A model generated the notes under the pieces. It worked only from the letters and a program-made list of their open reading frames with translations, was not told where the DNA came from and searched no databases. Shown here one piece after another: positions 42,889-51,371 of a stretch of 64,000 nucleotides of DNA. Origin of the DNA: Sphingomonas kaistensis. GTDB taxonomy: Bacteria > Pseudomonadota > Alphaproteobacteria > Sphingomonadales > Sphingomonadaceae. The position numbers and the translations under genes were made by a program. Location: assembly GCF_011927725.1 (NCBI RefSeq), contig NZ_JAATJC010000001.1:248001-312000 (forward strand), read 5' to 3'. Position 1 is the stretch's first letter; every line of letters begins with the position of its first letter.

Positions 42889-44633
42889 ACGCGCTTGGAG
42901 TTACGCAGTCGCTGTCGGGACAGGCCTGGCGCTGGCGGCGGCCACAGTCGGAAGAGAAACTCGGCACCGCTCTTCTCGACGAGCTGCTGCTCGGCCGCGG
43001 GGTGAGCCCGCACGAGCTCGATCGCTATCGCAATCCGACGCTGCGCGACCTGCTGCCCGATCCCAGCCATTTCCGCGACATGGACGCCGCGGCCGAGCGG
43101 GTCGCCGACGCGGTGCTGCGCGGAGAGACGGTCGCGATCTTCGGCGATTACGACGTCGATGGGGCGACCAGCAGCGCGCTCCTGGTACTGCTGCTGCGCC
43201 AGCTAGGCGTGGAGGCGCTGGTCCATATCCCCGACCGCCAGGCCGAGGGCTATGGCCCCAACCTGCCGGCGCTGCTGGCCCTCAAGGCGCGCGGGGCGAG
43301 CCTGATCGTGACGGTGGACTGCGGCGCGCAGGCGTTCGAGTCGCTGGCCGGGGCGCGCGAGGCCGGACTCGACGTGGTGGTAGTCGACCATCACCAATGC
43401 GCGGCCGCGCTTCCGCTGTGCCACGCGCTGGTCAATCCCAATCGGCTGGACGAAGGCGAGACGGGGATGAGCCACGGCCACGTCGCAGCGGTCGGCATGG
43501 CCTTCCTGCTCGGCGTCGCGCTGGTCCGGACGCTGCGCGGCAAGGGCTTTTTCGCCGCCCGGCCCGAGCCGCGGGTGATCGAATTGCTCGACCTCGTCGC
43601 GCTGGGCACCGTCGCCGACGTCGCGAAGCTGCACGGGCTCAATCGCGCATTCGTGACACAGGGGCTGAAGGTGATGGCCGGCGGCCGCAACCTCGGCCTC
43701 TCCGCATTGGCCGAGGCCGCGCGGTTGAAGGGGCCGCCGACCTGCCGCGACCTCGGCTTTGCGCTTGGGCCGCGGATCAACGCCGGCGGGCGGGTCGGAC
43801 GCGCCGACCTTGGCGTGCGGCTGCTGACCACCACCGACCCCGAGGAAGCCCGCGCCATTGCGCAGGAGCTCGACCGCCTGAACGAGGAACGGCGCGGGAT
43901 CGAGCAGGTCGTGCTCGACGAGGCGCTGGCCCAGGCACTGGCGATGGAGGGAGACCCGGTCGTCACGGTCGCCGCCGAGGGCTGGCACCCGGGGGTGATC
44001 GGGATCGTCGCAGGGCGGATCAAGGAACGGGTCGGCAAACCGTCGTTCGTTGTTGCGGTCGGCGAGGACGGGATCGGCAAGGGTTCCGGCCGCTCGATCA
44101 CCGGCGTGGATCTTGGCGCAGCAGTGCTCGCGGCGAAGGACGAGGGATTTGCGATTGGCGGCGGTGGGCATGCGATGGCGGCGGGGGTCACCCTGGCGCC
44201 GGGCGGCGTCGGCGCCTTCCGCGACTATCTTGGCCAGCGGCTGGCGGACGACGTCGCAAAGGCCACCGCCAACCGCGCGCTGATCCTCGACACCATGTGC
44301 GCGCCGCGCGGGATCGCCGGCGGGCTATGCGATTCGCTCGACCAGGCCGGGCCCTATGGCGTCGGCTGGCCGCAGCCGCGGGTGGCGGCGGGTGAGGCCC
44401 GCCTGATCCGGGTCGGAGTGGTCGGCAACGGCCATGTCCGCGGGATCGCCTGCGGGGCCGACGGGGCGAGCTTCAAGTGGATCGCCTTTCGCGCCGCCGA
44501 CACGCCGCTCGGGCAGGCCCTACTGGCGATGCCGGGCGACCGGAAACTGTGGCTCGCCGGCACCGTCCATCGCGATAGCTGGAACGGCGGCGAGGCGGCC
44601 GAGCTGCACCTCGAGGATGCGGCGCTGGCCTGA
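42885..44633 (+). CDS. recJ: Single-stranded-DNA exonuclease RecJ
   Basis: 582 residues. DHH-family 5'-3' nuclease for recombination and repair. Motif I is IFGDYDVDGATSSA, motif III VVVVDHHQC, and the DHHA1 part has GGGGHAMAAG and GWHPGVIGIVAGRIKER. GPRINAGGRVGRADLG is also typical. ATG 42885 overlaps the preceding stop; the frame is open far upstream, but that is antisense-like shadow of the PH gene. tRNA-Glu follows. Confidence 0.95.
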   Translation: MNALGVTQSLSGQAWRWRRPQSEEKLGTALLDELLLGRGVSPHELDRYRNPTLRDLLPDPSHFRDMDAAAERVADAVLRGETVAIFGDYDVDGATSSALLVLLLRQLGVEALVHIPDRQAEGYGPNLPALLALKARGASLIVTVDCGAQAFESLAGAREAGLDVVVVDHHQCAAALPLCHALVNPNRLDEGETGMSHGHVAAVGMAFLLGVALVRTLRGKGFFAARPEPRVIELLDLVALGTVADVAKLHGLNRAFVTQGLKVMAGGRNLGLSALAEAARLKGPPTCRDLGFALGPRINAGGRVGRADLGVRLLTTTDPEEARAIAQELDRLNEERRGIEQVVLDEALAQALAMEGDPVVTVAAEGWHPGVIGIVAGRIKERVGKPSFVVAVGEDGIGKGSGRSITGVDLGAAVLAAKDEGFAIGGGGHAMAAGVTLAPGGVGAFRDYLGQRLADDVAKATANRALILDTMCAPRGIAGGLCDSLDQAGPYGVGWPQPRVAAGEARLIRVGVVGNGHVRGIACGADGASFKWIAFRAADTPLGQALLAMPGDRKLWLAGTVHRDSWNGGEAAELHLEDAALA

Positions 44634-44699
44634 CCAAAATCTCAGGTGCGTTTGACTTGACCCTCCCGCCGCCTTCGCCTAGCAGCGGCCCGCCCAGAC

Positions 44700-44774
44700 G
44701 GCCCCTTCGTCTAGTGGTTAGGACGCGGCCCTTTCACGGCTGAAACACGGGTTCGAGTCCCGTAGGGGTCACCA
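44700..44774 (+). tRNA. tRNA-Glu (anticodon TTC)
   Basis: 75 bases with encoded CCA. Acceptor GGCCCCT pairs with AGGGGTC (one G-T), the anticodon stem CGGCC/GGCTG encloses CTTTCAC with anticodon TTC, and the T-loop is TTCGAGT. Followed 75 bases later by a shared terminator. Confidence 0.97.
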
Positions 44775-44849
44775 CACCTGAATGTGCTGCCGGGGGGCAG
44801 CCTCTGGTGTGACGGCAGGGCGGCGCAATACTCTTGTAACACCGGCACG

Positions 44850-44884
44850 AAAAAGCCCGGCGCCTTGTGGGCACCGGGCTTTTT
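44850..44884. terminator. Bidirectional terminator between tRNA-Glu and a PEP-CTERM gene
   Basis: A perfect 11-base inverted repeat, AAAAAGCCCGG and CCGGGCTTTTT, with a 13-base loop that pairs further, gives T-runs on both strands. It can stop tRNA-Glu transcription and the minus-strand PEP-CTERM gene. Confidence 0.88.
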
Positions 44885-44924
44885 CTTGCCGTGTCCACCG
44901 CCCCCGACGGGAGCGGCAGATGGA

Positions 44925-45551
44925 TCAGGCGAACTGGGGCAGGTGGGTGCGGCGGCGGCGGCGCATCGAAACGCCCACGGCACCGAAGCCGAACAGCATC
45001 AGCGCCCAGGTGCCGGGCTCCGGAACCGCGGCGGCGACACCGCCGAGGCGGACCTGACGAAGATCGGCGACGCCGCTTCCGTTGGTGTCGAACGCGATCG
45101 ATGTGATGAGGTCACCGCCGGTGGCCGAGAAGCCGAAGAAATTCTGGCCGTTGGCGAGGCTGAAGGTCTGGGCAATGCCGTTGACGAAGATCGTCACCGA
45201 GCTGGTATCGGCCGCGGCATTGAAGAGATTGAACTCAGCCGAAGTGAACGTGCCGCCACCGGTGAGCGAGATGGTCGCCTGATCGAGCGCCGACCCGTCA
45301 GCTGCGACGAAGCGCGACTGGCCGTTGGACGAACTGGTCGTGATCGACTCGTTCGAGGTCACGCTGACCGCGGTGCTGGTCTGGTTGGTGCTGCCCATGA
45401 CGGTGGTGCCGGTCATGGTGGTGTTGGCGAGAACATTCTCGGACGGCTGCACGAAGCCGGCGCCGGCCTGAACCGTGATGGCGGCCGAAGCCGGGGTGGC
45501 CACGGCCACGGCAAGTGCCGACGCGGCCGCAAGGGTCGTTAGTTTCTTCAT
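44925..45551 (-). CDS. PEP-CTERM sorting-domain protein
   Basis: 208 residues. Signal peptide (ASALAVAVATPASA), then a Ser/Thr/Asn-rich body of beta character with no Cys. The C-terminus is a full sorting tail: VPEPGTWALMLFGFGAVGVS followed by MRRRRR. The Pro-Glu-Pro box, membrane helix and Arg cluster mark it as an exosortase substrate, probably cut and released or coupled to surface polysaccharide by the exosortase at 52547. Its promoter region has GGAAC-N17-CGTC, a near match to an EcfG site. Confidence 0.92.
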   Translation of the reverse strand: MKKLTTLAAASALAVAVATPASAAITVQAGAGFVQPSENVLANTTMTGTTVMGSTNQTSTAVSVTSNESITTSSSNGQSRFVAADGSALDQATISLTGGGTFTSAEFNLFNAAADTSSVTIFVNGIAQTFSLANGQNFFGFSATGGDLITSIAFDTNGSGVADLRQVRLGGVAAAVPEPGTWALMLFGFGAVGVSMRRRRRTHLPQFA

Positions 45552-45707
45552 CGCATGAATCTCCGATACGCGACACGGGGATGCTCAGAAGCAACCTCTT
45601 GGTCCGAAGCGCACGACGCATGCGTTAACCATCTTGTTCCGGCGCACCGAAAATAAAGTTAATGAAACGCTAACAGTACCTTGGAGAACGGCAAGCGAGG
45701 CCGTTTG

Positions 45708-47177
45708 TCAGCCTTGGTCGGCGCGTCCGTAGACGTCGTCGAAGCGCACGATGTCATCCTCGCCGAGATAGGTGCCGCACTGAACCTCGACCAAGTGCAG
45801 CGGGACCTTGCCCGGGTTGGCCAGGCGGTGGACGGTCCCGGCACTGATGTAGGTCGATTCATTCTCGTGCAGCAGGAAAGTGCGCTCGCCCACCGTCACT
45901 TCGGCGGTACCGGTGACCACTACCCAATGCTCCGACCGATGATGGTGGAGCTGGCTGGACAGCTTGCCGCCGGGGCGGACGATGATGCGCTTGGTCTGGA
46001 ACCGGGCATCGCGATCGGTGGTCTGATAGGAGCCCCACGGACGATGGACCACGCTTCCGAGGTCGGCATTGGAATCGCCGGTTTCCTTGAGCGCCTTGAC
46101 CACCGCGCCGACGTCCTGGACCCGGTCGCGGGCGCTGACCAGAACGGCGCCGTCGACCGCGACCACCACCACATCCTTGAGGCCGAGGGTGGCGACGGTG
46201 GTGTCCCCGCCGGCGATGACCAGCGAGCCGGCGGTGTCGACGGCAAGCGCACTTCCCTGCAGTGCATTGCCGTGGCCGTCATGGTCCGACCGGCTCCAGA
46301 TCTCGTTCCAGGATCCGAGATCTGACCAGCCCATGTCGACCGGCACCACCGCCACCCGGCGCGAGCGTTCCATCACCGCATAGTCGACTGAGATGGGCTG
46401 GATCGGCGCCGCGTCATTGTCCTCCGCGGGCCGGAAGAAGGCCCCGTCCGCGCCACCGCCGGAAACTGCTGCAGCGGCCCAGGCCGCGATGCCGGGGGCA
46501 TGCTGGGCGATCTCGGTCAGGAAATCCTCGGCCCGGAACAGGAAGATGCCCGCGTTCCAGAAGTAGGCGCCCGAGGCGACATAGGCCTCTGCCTTGTCCA
46601 GCGAGGGCTTCTCCACGAATTCGGCGACGTCGACGACCGGGCCGCTGCTCAGTGCCTCCGGATCGACCCGGATGTAGCCGTAGCCGGTGTGGGGCGAGGT
46701 CGGGCGAACGCCGAAGGTGACGATCTTGCCGCGCGCGACCTGCGGAAGCGCTTGGGCGATGGCCGCGTGAAAGGCCGGGACGTCGTCGATCACATGGTCG
46801 GACGGAAGCACCAGCATGACCTCGCCGGGGCGATGGTCGGCCAGCCACTGGGCGGCGACGGCCAGCGCGGGGGCGGTGTTGCGGCCCTGCTGCTCGAGGA
46901 TGATGCATTCGGGCTGGGCCCCGCCATCCTCGACCTGGTCGCGCACCAGGAAGCGCTGATCCTCGGCAGTGATCAGCAGCGGCGGCGAAAACAAAGATCC
47001 CGACGCGCGCGCCACCGTGTTCTGCAGCAGCGAGGGGCCGCCGTCGAAGCTGGCGAGCTGCTTGGGGAATTGCGCACGGCTGAGCGGCCACAGCCGGGTG
47101 CCGGCGCCACCACACAGGATCACCGGTCGGATGGAGGCCGGCATCGCGGCGGCGCGGGACTGTTCGCTGTCGGTCAT
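45708..47177 (-). CDS. manC: Mannose-1-phosphate guanylyltransferase / mannose-6-phosphate isomerase
   Basis: A 489-residue bifunctional-type enzyme giving GDP-mannose for polysaccharide. N-terminal nucleotidyltransferase: VILCGGAGTRLWPLSRAQFP, then KQL and FVEKPSLDKA. C-terminal cupin isomerase domain: RPWGSYQTTDRD, GGKLSSQLHHHRSEHWVVV, NESTYISAGTVHRLANPG. This is the ManC/XanB/CpsB layout. It is a single gene, divergent from a PEP-CTERM gene, in the polysaccharide region. Confidence 0.93.
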   Translation of the reverse strand: MTDSEQSRAAAMPASIRPVILCGGAGTRLWPLSRAQFPKQLASFDGGPSLLQNTVARASGSLFSPPLLITAEDQRFLVRDQVEDGGAQPECIILEQQGRNTAPALAVAAQWLADHRPGEVMLVLPSDHVIDDVPAFHAAIAQALPQVARGKIVTFGVRPTSPHTGYGYIRVDPEALSSGPVVDVAEFVEKPSLDKAEAYVASGAYFWNAGIFLFRAEDFLTEIAQHAPGIAAWAAAAVSGGGADGAFFRPAEDNDAAPIQPISVDYAVMERSRRVAVVPVDMGWSDLGSWNEIWSRSDHDGHGNALQGSALAVDTAGSLVIAGGDTTVATLGLKDVVVVAVDGAVLVSARDRVQDVGAVVKALKETGDSNADLGSVVHRPWGSYQTTDRDARFQTKRIIVRPGGKLSSQLHHHRSEHWVVVTGTAEVTVGERTFLLHENESTYISAGTVHRLANPGKVPLHLVEVQCGTYLGEDDIVRFDDVYGRADQG

Positions 47178-47336
47178 TCACCTGCCTTAAAGCCAATGCC
47201 GGCCCTCGTCGCGGGCCAAAACACGTTAACCACACACTGTTCCGGATCGACGCACCCCCTCTGCACGACCTTCGCAAGACCGGCTTCTTCGGGTAGAAAG
47301 GAAACTTAACAAGACTTTAATTGTTCTTGTTGGGAA

Positions 47337-48002
47337 ATGATTGTGCGGAGAGCGAGCGTGCTGAAAGTTAATGCCGCAAGGGCGCGCATCACCGTCGTGG
47401 GGCTTGTCTGCCTCGCCGCGATCGCCTCCGCTCCGCTCGCCGTCGGCGGTTTCGGCAGCCTCGGAAGCTTTGGAACGCAGGGCATCGCCCTCCCCAGCCT
47501 GGCGTCAGCCCAGCAATTGATGGCGATGCTCGACGCGCGTTCGCCGGGCGAGCGTGAAAAGGGCGCGCTGACCCAGACCAAGGTCAAGCAGCGGCTCGCC
47601 TTCGTTCCGCGCGAGCGGGCGCTGGGCAAGACCTTCCCGCCCAAACCGTCGCCGATGGAGCAATTGGTCAAGGTCGTGGTGCCCGCCCCGCCGCCGGTGC
47701 AGATCGTGCCGCCGATCGCGCCGCTGGTCCCACCGACCACCGCCGACATCATCAACCCCGCCACCCTGGTCGCCAGCCTGCCCCCGGTCGGCGGCGGCAC
47801 GCCGATCATCGGCGGTGGCGGCGGCCTGCTTCCCCCGCCGCCGCCGACCGGCACTGTTCCGCCCACCGGCGAAGTCCCGCCCGGAACCCCGGTGAGCGCG
47901 GTGCCCGAGCCCGGCACCTGGCTGACGATGCTGCTCGGCTTCGGCATGATCGGCACTGCCATGAACCGCCGGCGCCGGCAGTCGCGCCTGGCGACCGCCT
48001 GA
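47337..48002 (+). CDS. Proline/glycine-rich PEP-CTERM protein
   Basis: 221 residues from ATG 47337; GTG 47358 with GGAGAG just upstream is an alternative start. An N-terminal signal helix (ITVVGLVCLAAIASAPLAVG) is followed by an Ala-rich helical part. A long Pro/Val/Gly segment (about 115-185: PAPPPVQIVPPIAPLVPP, GGGTPIIGGGGGLLPPPPPT) leads to the sorting tail VPEPGTWLTMLLGFGMIGTA with NRRRRQ. The Pro-rich part would span or stiffen in the wall. The next gene starts ten bases later. Confidence 0.85.
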   Translation: MIVRRASVLKVNAARARITVVGLVCLAAIASAPLAVGGFGSLGSFGTQGIALPSLASAQQLMAMLDARSPGEREKGALTQTKVKQRLAFVPRERALGKTFPPKPSPMEQLVKVVVPAPPPVQIVPPIAPLVPPTTADIINPATLVASLPPVGGGTPIIGGGGGLLPPPPPTGTVPPTGEVPPGTPVSAVPEPGTWLTMLLGFGMIGTAMNRRRRQSRLATA

Positions 48003-48012
48003 GGGCGACGGC

Positions 48013-48660
48013 GTGCGCTGGCTGGTCCTGATCCTTGCTGCCGCAGCCGCGGGCGGACTATATGCCGCCCAGTCGCCGCTGGTCGCCCATTCGGCGCAGG
48101 TCACGGCCAAGCCGGTGGCCGCGATCGCGGCTGCGCCGATCGGCAGCGAGGATCGCATCACCCTGACGCCCCAGCAACGCCGGGAAGCTTCGGCCGAGGG
48201 TGGCTTCAGGCAGGTCCCGCTATCGCTGCTGCGGGTGAACCGCCGCATGCATTACGGCGATTTCGAATGGAATGACGAGGGCGTCCCTGCCGGCCCGATC
48301 ACCATCCGCGTCGATCTTCGCACTCAGTTGCTGAGCGTGTTTCGCGGCGGGCACGAGATCGGCACCGCGGTCGCCCTGTACGGGGCCGACAGCAAGGAAA
48401 CCCCGCTCGGCAGCTTTCCGGTGCTGTGGAAGGGCAAGGACCATCGCTCCAGCCTGTACGATGCGCCGATGCCCTTCACACTTCGCCTGACCGGCGACGG
48501 GGTGGCGATTCACGGCAGTAATGTCCGGTGGGGCGCCGCGACCCACGGCTGCGTCGGCGTGCCGACCGAATTCGCGCGGCATCTGTTCGCGCAGGCCAAG
48601 GTCGGCGACGTGGTCACCATCGTCCGCACCCCCTCGCCCGGCCCGAAGGCGACCGGCTAA
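48013..48660 (+). CDS. L,D-transpeptidase (YkuD domain)
   Basis: 215 residues from GTG 48013. A short signal/anchor helix (RWLVLILAAAAAGGLYAA) is followed by the YkuD fold: ITIRVDLRTQLLSVFRGGHE, then IHGSNVRWGAATHGCVGVP with the catalytic His and Cys. Such enzymes make 3-3 cross-links in peptidoglycan or attach proteins to it. It is only ten bases after a PEP-CTERM gene, so they may share a transcript. Confidence 0.88.
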   Translation: MRWLVLILAAAAAGGLYAAQSPLVAHSAQVTAKPVAAIAAAPIGSEDRITLTPQQRREASAEGGFRQVPLSLLRVNRRMHYGDFEWNDEGVPAGPITIRVDLRTQLLSVFRGGHEIGTAVALYGADSKETPLGSFPVLWKGKDHRSSLYDAPMPFTLRLTGDGVAIHGSNVRWGAATHGCVGVPTEFARHLFAQAKVGDVVTIVRTPSPGPKATG

Positions 48661-48712
48661 CCATTAGTTTACAGCCTGAAGCGCATGAAGGAGCCCGCGA
48701 AAGGGCTCTTCG

Positions 48713-49237
48713 ATGCGGGAATGGCGGCGTTCACTCGGCAAACTTGTGCTGCTGGCAGCGGCCAGTCCGCTGCTGATCGGCAGCCTTGGCCCGCGCACCA
48801 GCTTCGACCAGCGCCTGCTTGCTGCCCACAACCGGGAAAGAAGCGCGGTCGCGGTGCCGCCCCTGCAATGGGATCCGGAGCTGGCCAAGGGCGCCGCTGC
48901 CTGGGCCGAGCATCTCAGCCGCAGCGGCAAATTCGAGCATTCGCCCGACGAGCCCGATGAACCACAGACTGGCGAGAATATCTGGGGCGGAACGCCGCAG
49001 GCTTATCAGCCGGAAGCGATGGTCGGCTTGTGGATCGCCGAGAAAAAGCAGTTCAAGCCCGGCACCTTTCCCAACAATAGCCGCACCGGCCGGATGGAAG
49101 ACGTTACCCACTACACGCAGTTGATCTGGCGCCGCACCACTCACGTCGGCTGCGGGGTCGGTAATAGTGGTGCGGAGGAAGTAATGGTGTGCCGTTACCG
49201 CACCGCTGGCAATGTTTGGGGACAAGCCGTTAGCTGA
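48713..49237 (+). CDS. CAP (SCP/PR-1) domain secreted protein
   Basis: 174 residues. Signal peptide SLGKLVLLAAASPLLIGSLG. CAP motifs are LLAAHNRERSAVAVPPLQWD, AAAWAEHLSRSGKFEHSP, GENIWGG, HYTQLIWRRTTHVGCGVG (CAP1) and EEVMVCRY. The His/Glu cluster (EHSP, GENI, HYTQ, HVGC) is intact, so sterol or metal binding or protease-like roles are possible; the bacterial role is unknown. The AAGGAG upstream lies in an 8-base hairpin (48689-48710) immediately before the ATG. Confidence 0.88.
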   Translation: MREWRRSLGKLVLLAAASPLLIGSLGPRTSFDQRLLAAHNRERSAVAVPPLQWDPELAKGAAAWAEHLSRSGKFEHSPDEPDEPQTGENIWGGTPQAYQPEAMVGLWIAEKKQFKPGTFPNNSRTGRMEDVTHYTQLIWRRTTHVGCGVGNSGAEEVMVCRYRTAGNVWGQAVS

Positions 49238-49282
49238 GCGGGATGAACCGAGCGACTTAATCCGAAACCGCTTAATCTGATC

Positions 49283-49308
49283 GGAACAGAATTAGTTACC
49301 AGCCCGTT
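49283..49308 (+). promoter_or_regulatory. Candidate EcfG-type promoter for a PEP-CTERM gene
   Basis: GGAAC at 49283-49287 and cGTT at 49305-49308 are 17 bases apart, matching the EcfG general-stress consensus. The start codon is 58 bases downstream. Confidence 0.45.
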
Positions 49309-49366
49309 AACGAACACGCGGTGGAAATCCCATTCCATCGACTTTTCCAATCGTTAGGGGACTGTT

Positions 49367-49936
49367 ATGAAATTGCTGAAACTCGGGGTCGCAACCGCGA
49401 TCGCCGCCACTGCTTTGCCCGCAACGGCCGAAGCTGCCACGATCGTTGCCGCGCAGACCACGGTGAACGCCAATCTCGATCCTGCCGCCAATAATGGCTT
49501 CACCATCGGGTTCAGCGATTCCAATCTCGCCAATCCCTTCAACGAAGTGCTGACCTTCACCACCGACGTGGCCGGCCAGCTCAGCATCAACCTGACCTCG
49601 GTGACGACGTCGGCGTCGGATGACACCGACTTCTCCAACGTCTTCCTGTCGGGAACCGGCCTCGCCGGGCCGATCTCGATCGCTCAGATCCTCGCCGATC
49701 CGAACGAAACCCGTGCGCTGAACAACTTCAGCGTCGGCGTCGGCACGTTCACCCTGAACATCCTCGGCAACCCGGGCACCTCGAGCGGTTCGTTCGGCGG
49801 TTCGGTCGCGTTTACCGCGGCCGCAGCAGCCGTTCCCGAGCCCGGCACCTGGGCGATGATGCTCGTCGGCTTTGGCGCCATCGGCTTTTCGATGCGCCGC
49901 CGCCGCCAGACCGCTCACCTGTATCAGGCTGCGTAA
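49367..49936 (+). CDS. PEP-CTERM protein (likely FxDxF type)
   Basis: 189 residues. Signal peptide (GVATAIAATALPATAEA), a beta-rich body with SDDTDFSNVFLSGTG, which suggests the FxDxF family common in sphingomonads, and the tail VPEPGTWAMMLVGFGAIGFS with MRRRRQ. The cleavage and translocation signal is the same PEPGTW form as in the other two PEP-CTERM proteins here. Single gene with its own promoter candidate and terminator. Surface or matrix role inferred from the sorting signal. Confidence 0.92.
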   Translation: MKLLKLGVATAIAATALPATAEAATIVAAQTTVNANLDPAANNGFTIGFSDSNLANPFNEVLTFTTDVAGQLSINLTSVTTSASDDTDFSNVFLSGTGLAGPISIAQILADPNETRALNNFSVGVGTFTLNILGNPGTSSGSFGGSVAFTAAAAAVPEPGTWAMMLVGFGAIGFSMRRRRQTAHLYQAA

Positions 49937-49967
49937 CTAGCCACACAGGTACGACGGAAAAGTTGAA

Positions 49968-49996
49968 GGGTCCGGCCGCCCCGCCGGACCCTTTTT
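49968..49996 (+). terminator. Rho-independent terminator after the PEP-CTERM gene
   Basis: A 9-base stem, GGGTCCGGC and GCCGGACCC, with a short loop is followed by TTTTT, 32 bases after the stop codon. Confidence 0.88.
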
Positions 49997-50063
49997 CTTG
50001 TGCAGTGACCAAGGATCAGTTCGGCGGCTTGATGTTCGGCCGCAGGCCGGTCCACTACGGCGC

Positions 50064-51371
50064 ATGACCGTGCGCATCGCCTATCTCACCAGCCAATATC
50101 CGGGGCCTTCCCACACCTTCATCCGGCGTGAGGTCAGCGCCCTGCGCGCGATCGACGTCGACATCCAGACCTTCAGCATCCGCGTCCCGCCTGCCGTGGA
50201 TCTGAATTCTCCAGTCGACCAGGCCGAGGCCGTTCGGACGTTCTTCGTACTTGGACAGTCCCCGTTGACGTTTCTTGGCGCGCATCTGGGTGAAGCAGTC
50301 CGTCGACCGATCCGCACGTTGCGAACCTTGCTTTTGGCGCTTCGCCACCGCCCGCCGGGCATCAAGTCCGCCTTGCTGTCGCTGGCCCATTTCGCCGAGG
50401 CGATCGTGCTTGCGGGCGAACTGCGGCGGCGCAGGATCGGGCATCTTCACAATCATTTCGCGAATAGCGGCGCGACGGTCGGCATGCTCGCCAGCCACCA
50501 GGTCGGAATACCCTGGAGTTTCACCATCCATGGAATTTCGGAATTCGATTATCCGGCCGGCCTGCTCCTCGCCGACAAGATCGCCGCGTCGAAGTTCGTC
50601 GCATGCGTATCCCTTTTTGGACGCGCGCAGGCGTTTCGGGTGGTGGAGGGGGGGGAATGGAGCAAGTTGACCGTTGTGCATTGCGGGTTGGCGCTCGATG
50701 AGCTGCCAACTCCCGTGCAAACCGACGGCCCGGCGCTGCGCCTCATCCTCGTCGGGCGGCTTTCTCCCGAGAAGGGGATCGGTGGCTTGCTGCAGGCGAT
50801 CAGCATGGTCGCGGTCGCCGAGCGGCCCCGGCTGTTCATCGTCGGCGACGGTCCGATGCGGGCTGAGCTCGACGAGCAGGTCGAGCGGCTGGGCCTCGGC
50901 GACCATGTGACATTCCTCGGCCGCCTGTCCGAAGCCGACACTCTGGTCGAAATCGCCCGTAGCGACGCGCTGGTGCTGTCGAGCTTCATGGAGGGACTGC
51001 CCATCGTCCTCATGGAAGCGATGGCGCTCGGCAAGCCGGTGATCGCGACCCGCGTGGCCGGCATTCCGGAGCTGGTTACCGACGGGGAGGACGGCCTGTT
51101 GTTCACCCCTTCGAACTGGGATGAACTGGCAGCGCATATCAAGGCACTGGCGAGCGATCCGGCGTTGCGACGGCGGCTGGGCGCTGCAGGTCCGGCAAAG
51201 ATCGCCGCCGAATTCGATATCAGGACGTCGGCGGAGGCGCTTCGTCGCCTGTTCCTCCAGGCCGCTCCGTCCGCTGCCACTGCTTTGGAGCGCCCGAGCG
51301 GGCCAGCTTCAGATACATGGGCAGCTTCCACAGCGGATAGAGCGGCAGGCGAACCAGCGCCGAGGGGCTGA
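50064..51371 (+). CDS. Glycosyltransferase family 4
   Basis: 435 residues, GT-B fold. The N-terminal part has IAYLTSQYPGPSHTFIRREV, and HNHFANSG and WSFTIHGISEFDYP are typical of exopolysaccharide GT4 enzymes. The donor-binding part has LVGRLSPEKGIGGLLQA, IVGDGPMRAELDEQV and the EX7E element SFMEGLPIVLMEAMALGKPV, with IATRVAGIPELV. ATG 50064 is chosen over 49998, which lacks coding character. The last 50 codons overlap a convergent gene by 152 bases and are low complexity, so the C-terminal end is weakly constrained. Confidence 0.9.
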   Translation: MTVRIAYLTSQYPGPSHTFIRREVSALRAIDVDIQTFSIRVPPAVDLNSPVDQAEAVRTFFVLGQSPLTFLGAHLGEAVRRPIRTLRTLLLALRHRPPGIKSALLSLAHFAEAIVLAGELRRRRIGHLHNHFANSGATVGMLASHQVGIPWSFTIHGISEFDYPAGLLLADKIAASKFVACVSLFGRAQAFRVVEGGEWSKLTVVHCGLALDELPTPVQTDGPALRLILVGRLSPEKGIGGLLQAISMVAVAERPRLFIVGDGPMRAELDEQVERLGLGDHVTFLGRLSEADTLVEIARSDALVLSSFMEGLPIVLMEAMALGKPVIATRVAGIPELVTDGEDGLLFTPSNWDELAAHIKALASDPALRRRLGAAGPAKIAAEFDIRTSAEALRRLFLQAAPSAATALERPSGPASDTWAASTADRAAGEPAPRG

